This document shows positions 1 to 12,000 of a stretch of 64,000 bases of DNA, piece by piece. Every line of letters starts with the position of its first letter. The stretch's first letter is position 1. Position numbers and translations under genes: made by a program. Below the pieces are notes generated by a model. It was not told where the DNA came from and did not search any database. It worked only from the letters and a program-made list of their open reading frames with translations. Source of the DNA: Phytoseiulus persimilis (Eukaryota > Arthropoda > Arachnida > Mesostigmata > Phytoseiidae). The stretch is from assembly GCA_037576195.1 (NCBI GenBank), contig CM075101.1:20894001-20958000 (forward strand). The letters run 5' to 3'.

Positions 1-3000
1 GGCGGAGCACATTATTGGCAAGTCGGTCGGTCAGGTACAAGCGAACTGGATGCCGAGAGCAGGAGCCAGGGATGCTGGCTTCGCCTGAATTATGAGAGTT
101 CCGAATCGGAGACAAAAAGCAGCTTCTATGTTCTTCTAGCAGAGCGAGCGCCTGAAAAGATACGAGACTCGGCCATTAACTCGCACAGGGACAAAAGCTT
201 AGCAATACGGTTCCGGCGCAGACAACAATATCGCGAAGAACCCCGTGAAGCGCTGAGCCAGCGGCAGCGTCGTTCTCCTGAATCCGGCTCATCTGCTGCG
301 AGGGCAGAAAATTCGACCCGTACATATCACGCACGAAGATATCCTCCGTAGAACGAGGTTGCTGTCACACCGATAGCTCCCCTCGGAGAAAGCAGCTGGT
401 TTGAGAGGAACTTTTCTCGTATGTGTCGAAATAGTTGCGGAACCTGAATCAAAAGAGCAACAATGATCTCAGAACGCCATCACCGCCGCCGCCACATCCG
501 AACAGTGTTTCCGCCTCCCGAAATCGAGCCCAAGGGGTTTCCGCCCTCTCCGCGGCGGCTGTACAACCCACGCTATGCGAATGGTACAGAGTCATCCGGT
601 TGCGATTGTTAGCGGCGGACACAAGTGTTCTGAAATACTTTGGAAGTTCAGTCAGTTTTCCCCGAACATTCCGTGCTTGAATGGGAGAACGGCTACTGTG
701 GCCCCGATGCTCCCCTCTAATAGGGAGTGCGGTCCGTCGAGCTGCCGCGTCCTTGTGAATTTCATTTGAGAGCCATGCAACGCTTTGTGGAGCTGTAACG
801 TTTCGCTGATGGTGTAACGTGCTCGCCACATGCTGGACATTGTTTGATCGTGGAGCGCGACAGAGTTGAAGATTAAATCGGTAAACATGGAATCAGATAA
901 GAGAGGTTTGACACTTCCTGCGTTTGGCGCCTTCGCATAAGCTGTGCCGTCGCAGTGATAGCTTTCGGCGAACACAGCGTTCGGACATGAAATCATATTA
1001 GGCCCGCTGGAGTCGTTGTTGATCGCAGTCCTTGCGCTCTTTTCAGCGAGAATCCTACATCCTCGAAAACAAACACATGTATCTAAGATTTAGCTCCTGA
1101 ACAGCTCTGTTCATCAACTACGATCAATGTCTCCATCGTCGGTATTGAACCTGGCGTACCCAGCGTGGCAAAGATAAGCGATTGCCGATGTGCAGCCAGC
1201 GCGGCTGCAGTGCTCCTCGCGAGAATATTGGCGATTTCCTGGCTTGCGATAGAAGACAAGAAAATTCACACGAGGCGCTTTTTAAGCTGGCTCTTTCGTG
1301 TGCGAAGACAAAATGAGAGGTGAAATGCGTTGTGGGCAAGGGACTCGAGTGTGCGCTTGGCATTGTCGAAGTTCGCTGCGAGAGGAGGCTACGAGGTAGA
1401 GCGGGTGAGGCTGGGGTTTTGGATGGCGAGCCCCCAGCGACCGATGGCACGCGATCTGTGACTCATCAGCAAGCCAAACTGCTTTTTCATCTCGCTCGGG
1501 TAGAGCCGCCAGCCTCATTCGTCAGGTTAACATGAAGCATTGAGCTTCGACACCGCATAAAAACATAGTACGGACCTTCAAACCATCATAAGGGCGGAAA
1601 GAAGCCGAATTTGTCCTGTGCTGCCATGCAATCGCGTTTGCAGGGTGGAGCGTGCATTCATGTGATTGCGCGGTTTTCGCGAAAGTACGGACTTCCATTT
1701 TTTTTTCTTTCGAGTAGTCAATGGCTCATTCCTGCGGTAAGTCACTGAACAGCATTTGCGTCGAGAAGTCCAACAGGACTCGCGTTGTATGCGGCAAGTA
1801 GGCGTTTCTGACATTTTCGAACATAAGGAGCTGAGGTTTCTTCTGAATTTTGTAACAAATAAATGAGATGGTCCCAGGAAGATCTCGCGCTCATCGTGGG
1901 GGAGAGTCGTCAGGGTGACACTTCGAGTCGAAACTCTGACAACGCGAATCGGACTCTGAAAAGTTTCGTCAAATCATCGGAGTCAGACTGAGCTAGGTAG
2001 AATGTTCTGATGCACGGTTCTGGGGTTAGTTCAAGGAGCACAACTCAATTTGAGGTATTCTACGATGACCGACAAATGCTGCCAGATCAATAATAGATTC
2101 GGCCACGGAGCGAAATGCTGTACTCCAGCATTTTTTCTCTGGCTGGACTTGGCCCGGGGAGCGGGATCATAACGGCTCGCCGTCCTCACTCAACTACGTG
2201 GCCAACGTAGGTGCGAACATGTTTTCCATCAGTAATTCGGCCTGAATTCTACACAGGGTGTGTGGAGGAAGGCCGAAGAGAGAACCGGACCCTTTCGCTT
2301 TTGATCGCTCGTCGATCGCCTGCGTTGGAGAAAGTTCGGTAGTCCGTCGCTGTCCGGATGTTTCGTCGAAACAAACGACCTGGAGGAACCCAAACGGCGC
2401 CTAGATCAGAGAAGGATCTCATGGAGTTGGCTGCGAGTGTTCTTGAAGTGGACAAAACCCCTAAAGGGTGAGGCTTTCGAGTTCTTGATGAAGATGACGA
2501 CGTCGACGCCGTTAGCTAAGGATGTCGGTGGTTGAACTGATGATCTCCTTGGAGAGATCGCGGGTCTCTTGAGCCCCGATCGGACGTTCCGTGACATAAG
2601 GTTAGGGATCTCTTGATTCGCTCTACGAGGGTCCCACCGGTTGTCCAGAGATTTAGAGTTCGATTCGGGTGTCGTGCGCGACCGCTATCCGCGACCAGCG
2701 AGCGGTGGGTGTATCATCGCCCGTATACGGGGCGGCTCGTTGCTTATCAGAAGCAACGGGAAGACGGCTCCATTTTAGCCACCGTATCTTGCTCGAGCGA
2801 ATGGCTCGTAGGAAGGGAAGTTAGCCGGCAGTGGCCAAGTGGTCAGCCTACCAAGCACCCCGACTCCGGTCAGCCATCATCCAACCGGTTGTCCACTGCC
2901 ATCTCGCGAGCTGGGCGAGCGACCCCGCAAACAGTGCTCAACAAACCGCGGCCGAATTAGGAGCGAGCAGTTGAGTCTGGCTCCCACTCTGCTAATATCT

Positions 3001-3975
3001 GATTCTAGTAAACGCTAGCGCAGTTATGAGAGACCGAGTCTCCATCACGATCTCGACGATAATCATGCGAGCACCATTGCCTCTCCATACGATCGGGAGG
3101 CAGAACGGGGACCGAGTAGCTATCGCGCGTTCCGCCACCAGTGAAACCCCTCGAGGAAACGTCACATCACGCGCACAAATTTCCTCGGCTCTTTTACCTC
3201 TCGTTACCTCATAACGGCCCCCATAAGCACAGGAAGGAGCATTTGCATACCATTACTAGGAAGCTACCGTAATTTGCCGCCATGGAGAAAGTGCGCAGTA
3301 CCGAGGTTGGCTGCTTGTTGTCTCAGTGCTGCGGATTCATCTGTTTATTGAGCTCGTATGCGAGCGATCGACGCAGACTCCGACAGCTCGGCGCACTTAC
3401 TTCGTACAAGAATCGAGGAGCTTGTTAGCTTGCCGAAAGCTTACGTGGGCGCGCTGAAACGTGTTCAAGCTTGTTTGCACGTTCGCTCTCGCGGTTGGGA
3501 TCGGTGGGAAACCACAGACGCGGATCATTCCACCTGACGTGCATCACTCAGCCTGAGCGAGGAAAGCGAGCTCCGATGTTCGCATTCGTAATCATGGAAT
3601 GCGAGAGCCGCACTCGCTGCCTCGAAAGTCCGAACTGCAGAGATCGTTTTGTTCGTCAGGTGGGAGTTCGAGGGGGTTCTCGGCTGGTGAAACCCGGTCC
3701 CGAACCCTCCCTACACTTAGTATATCATCCCGTGCTCGGGTCGTGAGCGTCGGCAGCAGTCAAGGGGAAGAGCTCCATAAACTCCCGATGTGTAAGCCGT
3801 GAGCTGCACGACTCTGCTGCTACCTTCGGTCGACTGGTCTGCGCCAGTCATAAACTTTGGACTCTCGTGACCGGTCGGTGGGGCTCTCGGTGTATTGCTG
3901 CAAACTAGTACGCTTCTATTAATAGTTAGAGCATTTCGCTCATTCTCGATCGTGACCCCACCGGCATCTCTCCTA

Positions 3976-3994
3976 CCCCCCCCCCCCCCCCCCC
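3976..3994. repeat. poly-C tract (19 bases)
   Basis: Nineteen consecutive C residues, followed by a further C-rich, T-interrupted stretch. Its exact length is probably unreliable in the assembly. No function can be inferred. Confidence 0.95.
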
Positions 3995-5617
3995 TCTCCC
4001 CCCTCCACAGCACGGCAACGACGGTCCTGCGGCTATCAGTGGCGAGAATGTGCTGAACGAGGCTCCGCATTTCACGTTGAGCCGTAAGATCGCCTCCTTC
4101 CGCGATGCTTGGATGTTACGAGAGGGAAAGGAGAACATCGTGATGCGTCAAAGGACCGTTTCGCTGCGTCATTCTCAACAACACCCAGGCCCGTTGGGGT
4201 TACCCCAAAACAAGTGTCAGGCATACCCAAGTCGGACTACCCGCTGTATGAATTTTCGTGGCTCTCATTCCAAGAGTGAGGTCGTACGGGAAACACGGAT
4301 CCTCCTGTTGCGTCTGATGTGGCCTCGAGGGAGTCGAACTATTTCCTCTTCTCCTGGCCCGACTCGCATTGAATAGAAGAGGGTGCTGTGACATTTACCA
4401 TATTTCATGTCGTCCGTCTCACAAGGCTCCTCGAGCACAGGCCTGCGGAGCGTTATTTCACTCCGCACCCACGGACTGGGTCTCGGAAACATGCCGTAGA
4501 CTCGGAAGCATCGGAACTCGGGGGAGGATTTTGTGGAGATTCCCAAGAGCAGAGTGGGGGAGAGCTTGGGCTCGAGAGATCGCGTAGTCTTTCGCAGAAC
4601 ATGGGTTAGATGTCATGCTGTTCCGGGGTGATCTCGATCATAGTCATCGGGAACAATAATCGGGCGGAGACCCGGGTTGTGACTGGCGACTATGATGTCT
4701 CAAACGCCTGTCGCGTTTCAGACGATAATGGACGTTATTGACTAATTGCGTTATCGACCGCGGAACGTGCAGGTCTGCCGGGAGCACAGTCCTGGAAATC
4801 ATTCAAATGCTGGAATCCTCCTCGTCATTGGGGGGCATTGACAGTCCAATTTGGAGAAAATTCGAATGTTTTGAGCTCATTACGTTTGAAGTCGCTGCAA
4901 AGTCGGTTTGCACGAGTTGGATACGGTGGTTATATTTGCCCCTTAATGAATCATCCATGATTCTATTGAGAGAAACCACCCTCGCCGCGACCGGGCATAG
5001 CTCCAATGAGAGGAGAGGCGACGACGGCTGCGACGTCGGGACGTCGACAAACTTGACTGCTAGTCGTCGGTTGGCAAATAGAGGTCTGAGAACGACGACA
5101 CCCGCCGAGAACGTCAACAAAGTTTGAAAATGTCGACACTGGGAAATTACAACTGTCTCAAGAGTTAGCGGCTCATTTCTTCTGCTTGTGTGGTTTTGGA
5201 AGCGACCACTGGCTTGTACGCCGTCCTCGGCTGCAAGCTCGAGGGAGGCGGCCGAGGGGGACTCTATGAGGGGGCTCGAGCAGCGACCGCGACGTGGGAT
5301 CAGCAGAGGAACTGGAGGGGCCAATCGACGTCGTGTACGACAGGCGAAGGAGGGGAAACAGGAGAAAACCTCGAAAGAAGGGAGCGTTGGACGGTCGGTT
5401 AGAGCTGGTCGCAGCGAACATTCTTCTTGTATCTGCTTGTTGTATTGACATGGACTTCCGTTAGAGGCAAGATAATGGCTGTACGGCGTAAAACAGTAGC
5501 AGAGTGATCGCGCTGGCATGCAGATTGTACCGGCGACGCTGCTTTGTCTTCATTTCGCTCAATCCTCCTGTCAGTACGTCAATTAGGTGCGCATAATGCG
5601 TCTGCGTAGGCCGAATC

Positions 5618-6103
5618 CTAGTCAACGAGAATGGTACATTCAGTTTGCCGGAAATAACTGTGACCCACGAACTGGGCCGAGAGGAACTCGCGCTCCGTAA
5701 ACAACCCGTATACCGGACTAGTATTACCAAGAAAGCCAACATGGATTCGCATTTCGATGTTCAGGTATGTAATGACCTTGTGAATGAATCGCTCCTTGGA
5801 ATCGATAACTGAGTCAGCATGTCCTTGCTCAAACTCACAATACGCTCCCTCCTGTGCCGAAGCGTCCTCCGCCTTAATGTCGGTGATTGTGGCACTCCAT
5901 AGGCCCCCGACAAAGGCGTCGGTGCGGCGCGCAGATTCCGAAAACTCACTCGGAGAGGCCCTGCATCTAACCGAGGTTGGGGAGGGCGACTCAATTTTAA
6001 TTTTGGCCCATTCGTGAAAGCTCCCATCCTTCATTGAGCCTCTTGCCTCCGAATATTCCGAAGTTCTGAGGTTTGCCATGATTGGGTTCTCTTCCGAGGT
6101 CAT
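5618..6103 (-). CDS. possible coding exon, unknown product
   Basis: This is an uninterrupted minus-strand frame of 161 codons with mixed acidic, serine and aromatic residues, unlike the arginine- and proline-rich frames around it. It may be one exon whose donor lies near 5770, where the composition changes. No signal peptide, membrane segment or known motif is visible. I do not recognise it, and overlapping frames on both strands also look partly coding, so a chance frame cannot be excluded. Confidence 0.2.
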   Translation of the reverse strand: MTSEENPIMANLRTSEYSEARGSMKDGSFHEWAKIKIESPSPTSVRCRASPSEFSESARRTDAFVGGLWSATITDIKAEDASAQEGAYCEFEQGHADSVIDSKERFIHKVITYLNIEMRIHVGFLGNTSPVYGLFTEREFLSAQFVGHSYFRQTECTILVD

Positions 6104-9098
6104 AGTCCCCCCCTTCCGACGGGGAAAGGGGTTTCTCCATGGGCATGTTCCCCTTCGAAGGTTTCGGATCGTGGTCTTTTTACGGAAGCCGGATCGCCTT
6201 TGAATGGAGTGAATAGACCTCTAGCAGCCTGCCAGGCTTCCGAAGCAATACAATGAATAACTTTCGGGAGCTGCTGAATCAAGAGAGTTCATAATCCCGG
6301 ATATCGTTTGCGTATCGCGTCCAACTCCGCGAAGTGGTCGCAGACGCCAGCTTTGTTGCTGCTGGCGGTCTTGTCGCCACTGCTGTAGAGGTGTTCCAAG
6401 CGGAGGGATATTGGTGGCGTCTGAATAAATATATTCAGTGAGCAATGAATTATTGAGTCCGGGGGTTTGGATCTTTACCGGAAAGACTCGATTACCATAT
6501 CATGCTGCTGCCCGCAGAGTGCTCCTGCTGCTCCGAGCGCGAGGAGTTCTCATTTCGTCGGTAGAACCTCCCATTCCCGCTCGGTTTGCGGGAAATTCAT
6601 GAGCCGGGATAAGAAACTCGATGGACGAGGAGCTGCTCTCTATCTGACGTCTGCTGATTTGTCAACTTTCCAATTTCCTCAACAGCTGAGCGGCAGGTCC
6701 TGGCGGAGCCAACGATTGTCCGCGCTCCGGAAAACTGCTCGGAACCCACTTGTTACGCAGAGGGGATGAGAGATAGGAGGCGTCAACGCTGAGAAACCGT
6801 TTTACGCAATCTTATCCTCGCGTAGCGCAGCGTGTTCTCGCTAGCTCCGTTCAGTCGGACACGTGAGCTTCTCATGACGGAAAGGAGTTCCCGATACTGA
6901 ACACTCGGCTTTGGGATAGAGCCGGTGCCACAGCGGGTGGATGCGGCGAGCTCGTGAGTCATCAAATGTATTTGTCGGGACATACAGGATGAATAATTCA
7001 CATCCCGCGATTCGATCAAGTCGCAGCAAAAACCGTTGAGATATTCATAGGCGCCAACAAGCAACCATTCGCTCGATTGAATATTGAAACCCAACTCCGA
7101 TCAGTTCTGACGCGCGCGGGCTGGGGGCACTGTTCCAGTGCCGTCCGTCTGTGTGAAACTATCCTCTCGTGCCACACACTCGTGCGCTCCCCCATCTCGT
7201 TGGCTGAGCTTGACCGCCGAGCGCACTGTTGTTTCGAGTCAACTGCTTCTCGATGCTTCCACCAGGCCCGCCCTCGAGGAATCCCTTACGAGCGACGAAG
7301 CTGCTAGCAACAAAACTTTGGTTCGATGACCTTGATTCAAAGAACTCCGCCACAGTGGTCGCCATCGATTTGGGTTTTCTCCATTCCATGAATTTCCAAT
7401 GTTGTGGACGCAACCTCCGACGCGCAGTGGGGACGAGCCGTGACTCTGGGCCGTGCAAACTGCCATCGAACTGAGACGACTCCGTAGCACCGCGGATGCC
7501 AGAGATGTACGAAAACCGCCGCAGCGGCACCGAGGACGAGACCCAACGCTTGATTGTTTCATCTTGATTCAAACGGCCTCATTTCCCATTGTGATCCAGG
7601 CTAAAAGCGTATCCTGAGCGAAGATAGCACTTTTCCTCACCTTTGTAGCGCCGCTCCATTCAGTCCGAAACGTTGAGTACTGGAACATGCGCTGCCTGGC
7701 AGCGCGGTACGAGAGGAAAGATGAAAACTTTTTGACCCTCACTCTGAGAACGTGTAGGCCGTTTATGCCTCGTCTCCTTTCTCGATGCGCTTCCCAGGAG
7801 TCATCGCAATTCGCGGACCACGGCTCCCCATCGGAGATGAAAGTTGTGCTCCACGCAAGAGCAGGAAGAAGGAAACGCCAATCTATAAGAGGACGTGCCG
7901 GACGTATCGGCCGTGCGTCTCTCTCCACGCGAGCTTCCCTGCCCTAGATCACCAGCATATATTTCGGACGGATCTTATATCTCACAACCGTAGAACCATC
8001 GTATCTGTCGACGTCTGTTCCCGGGCGTGGGGACGAGTGCAGGCGCTGCACAAGGAACATGGTAACAAAAACTTTCCAGCAAAACAGAGTGATCACAACT
8101 GCTGCTGTGCGCTCTCTCCAGACTTCCAGAAGTCAGGTGTCTGACCGACGCTCTGTTCTCGAGTGAAAGGACGGATGTAGCGCTGAATGCATGACCTCGC
8201 CCCGGAGGCCACTGTATATCTCTGTATGATCCGGAAGGACGGCGTTCACGGCTGCGTCCGAAAGCTCGGAATGTGGAGAGATAGGGCGCGGACGAAAGCA
8301 AAGACAGTGGGTCTTTTCTCCTTTGGCGGCTGCCTACTCCCCCTTGCTCTTTGTTTTTCACTCTCATGAAGGAAGGACGTCAGCAACGGCGGGAGGAGGC
8401 GGCGGCATCCGCTCAAAAGACTTGCCACGACTCATTGGCCCTCAATGACTCTAAAGAGTTGGGCAGAAAAACGAGACAGACTTCGGATGGTACAAACTTT
8501 TCTTCCCTCTCTATGGTCTCCTCTTCCCGGCGAAACAGCGACGGGTCGACTGCTCATCCGGTCCGCTAGCCGGTCGAACGCGCCGGGAACCGTTGAGCGG
8601 CTCCACGACTACCCATAGATACCATACTCCTCCGCTCGATGCCTTTGCTTACCGTAAAGGACCTGCAATCGTTTTAAGTTCTCAGTGTTCCTGAATGGGT
8701 CGAATCAGCTCCGTCCATCTCGGTAGATGCTGTGATTTCCTCGAACTGAGGAGCATTCTTCTTGACGCTACATCGAGGAATCTGTCCAATACAGGATGAC
8801 CGATTCCTTCTTCCTCTTCCCGACATCGCACTAAATCTCCCGACATAACAAACGATCCTAGAACAAACCGATCGGCGGGGCAGCGCATGGGCAGTGTCGA
8901 ATGGAAAAACGTTGTAAAAGATCAATGGGCTCTTATATTTCCTCTCCCTTTTCCACCGTCTTCGACAACAAGTTTCTGGCGGCGAACAGGACGACCGATC
9001 CGGCCCGCGGTGTCATTGAGTGACTTGGGGAATCCACTGCTGCCGCTGCGAGTCGTCCACTCGGCTTGACAAGTCTCTTAAACCTGATCTGATTCCAG

Positions 9099-12000
9099 GC
9101 AAAGCATCGACAACGTCCATCCCGCCGTACATGCCGTCCGGAAGTGTTATCATCCCTTGTGGCATGATCCACCGCGCCGGAAACTACACTCTCGAGCTGA
9201 TTTCACGTTCGAACGAAACTGTTCTCGCTCGCTCGAAACGCGATACGGTCGTGGGCTGGCCGTCGGTCGTGGTCCACGTTCCTCTCCTCATCGAAACCCA
9301 CTCCTCCGACGCCTCGGTAACTTTCGAGCTTCCCGATAAGAAGTGTCCGCCCTTCCACAGGTTGGTAGAGCAAGTTCCGCCGTTGTCTCGGGTACAAGGA
9401 GGGTTCGGAAGAAAAAACAGAACCATGTTGAGCGGTCGAAGTAGAGTCAAGTTGTGGCTCGAGCGGAGTTCGCCCAGGGAGAGCTTCGACCGTTTCCTCG
9501 AGAAGATGGATCACGGCCTGGGAAAAACTGAGTCTCAATGGCACAGATGTTCGTGTGGAGAAAAAGGAACTGCAACCAGCCGATGACCTTGGTGGAGTGC
9601 TTCAAGCAAACAGGAGATCGCCGTGCTGCAACGAGCAATCCACTCTCGAATTGGCTTAGCCGACAGGGTGAACAAGTCAATGTATTTCCTTTCACTGTTG
9701 CTTCCGCTGCCACCGCGATTGTGGCTGATGTTGCCGTTTCCTTTGTGAAGCCAGTTGATTTCGCCAGCTCGGAACTCGCCGTTGGGCGTGAGTCAGGCTG
9801 AGTAAAGATCTCTGAAAGAGTGTGGACGTCTGTGTCCTCAATTTGGCGACGTCGATGATGGTTCCCGTTGTGCTCAGTCAACTCGGATTGGAGCGATATT
9901 TGATTTGAAACACTTGTCCACCCTGAGATCGAGGGGTATCGCGGCTGTTCCGCTCACTTCCTCTCCACAGCGTTAGCTCGACGGATTCGCAGGGGTGCTC
10001 TGTTTGCTGTAACTCGTATTCAGACATGAAGGAGAGGGATGCTCGTTTCAAGGAGTCGGAGTTTCCCGTGACGAATGCTCCGGTTGTGCTCCGGGGATGC
10101 CACTGTCCTTCCCCTCGCTTCTGGAAGACTACAATCGAACCGTTGCCGCCGATCGTCGCTCCGGGTGTTGAAAACTGCCCGCTCCAGAGGAGATGAGAGT
10201 CGAGTTTTTCCCGCAGAACAATGACGGTTCATTTCCCATGACGGAGTTTGATCCGTTGGAAGACAGAGCGGACATGGATAAAAAGGAGCGGTCGCTCAGC
10301 AGGGACCCCATCGAGCGATAAAATCTAATTTTTTCGTCGATCTATTACGAAGCTCTGGTCAGCTCCACCTGGCTTCTTCTTCGGCCGTCGAGGGAACGCT
10401 CGGAAAAACGGACACTCAGACGGATCGGCGGACGGAGTCGAAATAGCGGCAAGCAATGACAGCGTCTCAGGGCTCAGGAGACATTTGCGCTCTCGCTCCA
10501 ATAGCCTCCTGAGAAACGGACGACGGAATGGGAATTTCTCGTTCCATGTCTCTTGACTCCTTGCGTTCCATCCCGGTGAAATGTCTACAATCTCCTCGGA
10601 CTGCCATCCCTCCGTGTTCTCGATTCCATTTCCCCTTCCAGCCTCCTGGAGTTTCCGCCGCCCGGAGATGCATTGAACGTAGCTACTGTTCCAAATTGCA
10701 GCCCTAACTTCCCACCGGGTCTTCTGCCAAGTCCAACATTTGCAACCGGCGAGCTGAGGCCCTCCGTCTGAGGACAGACCGGCGAACTGGGAGACTGCTG
10801 GGCGGTTGATACAAACGAGGGCGGAACGGAAGAAGATCCGCCGCTAATTTTCCTCAAAGCGACTTCTCTCTTCCTCAGTGATGGCACACGCGACGGCGGA
10901 GAAGGCCCGGCTCCACTCGCTCACTCAAGTTTTTAATTGTCCACTCATGCGTTGCGTCACAGCTGAAGATCCCATCCGCAGGTGAAGCGATAGGAGAATC
11001 TCGAAGAAGGTGCTGTGGGTTCCTGCGTTCCGCGTTCCTAAACGGTTTTCGCTGATTCGCATAATATCTCCGAGCTGAGCGTCACCGCATAGCTCTCTGA
11101 GAATGTGGCGTGTCCAGTGACCGAATGCGAGTAGGACGTTGCCGCAAGTCCTCCGTTTGCCCCCGGCCCGAGTGCCGTAAGTGGGCCAGGAGCAGAACAT
11201 TTGAACCATCCATAAGTTTCTCGGAAGCGCCCCTCCCCCATTTTCCTGGGAGGAGACGATGGCTCCGTGAAGTGCTCACATCCGGTGTTCGTTCATTTGC
11301 AACACCGTCGGTGTTCTCAGAGCCGAGTGGGACTCGAGCAACGAGCAAATGCGGTGTCGTACCAATTGGATTTCCCCAAGGAGTCGCTCTCTGAATCGAG
11401 GGATCCTCTCAGTTCACCACCGTTGCCATGGTTGACGGTTGTGCGGCTGTTCCTTTTCAGTTGAGTTTTCTTTAGCGAGCTTTCCGAGCGAGCAAGCGAG
11501 CGAGCGGGCGCTCGGTCGGTCGGTTCACCCGGTCGCGTTCGCACGACTACCCCACCCTCTTCGACGATAGATATCCTTCCATTCATTCATTATGGCCGAC
11601 GGAGCAGGATGTGCCTAAGACGAAAGTTTCCCTGGCGCCACCCGGGCGCCTCAGGGCCGTTCAAGTTCCTCCTGCTGACACCATAAGCAACGGAATACGG
11701 CAGTTGATGCGAATACTCCCCATGATCTCCGCCGTTGTTCCTGAGATTAGCTTCACTCCTTATCAGAAATCTCAGGACGAATGCTTCCGGCGCAGCACGT
11801 TCCATCCGGGACAAAGTTTTTGCCGACTCGTCCTCAACTCAACTACTCTTACTCTGGGATCGGGAGTCAGATTTTGAACTGGCCTTCAAGCTATCGAAAG
11901 CCTCCGAATCACTTGCAAGTTCTCAGATTCGAGGCTTGAAGGGTCCAAGTTCAGCCACTTCGGGAGTTTATCAATGACTTGTTTTCATTTTCAGGGAGAA

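Larger units (their letters stand above)
1..8940. other. stretch without a recognised gene
   Basis: Short open frames occur on both strands, but none gave a chain of exons with matching splice phases or a family I recognise. The longest are on the minus strand at 4803-5519 (238 codons) and 5618-6103 (161 codons). The second has a balanced, acidic composition and is the better coding candidate. A run of 19 C lies at 3976-3994. The 5' exons and promoter of the plus-strand THSD1-like gene that begins near 9 kb probably lie somewhere in the right half of this stretch. Confidence 0.5.

Noticed and set aside
2829-2902. tRNA-sized hairpin with GGCAGTGG/CCACTGCC ends and a good A-box match (TGGCCAAGTGG).
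   Set aside because: No B box at the right place, no T-loop and no anticodon stem. Probably chance pairing.
4803-5519. A 238-codon minus-strand open frame as a gene.
   Set aside because: No motif, no supporting splice structure and mixed composition. Plus-strand frames over the same bases look equally open.
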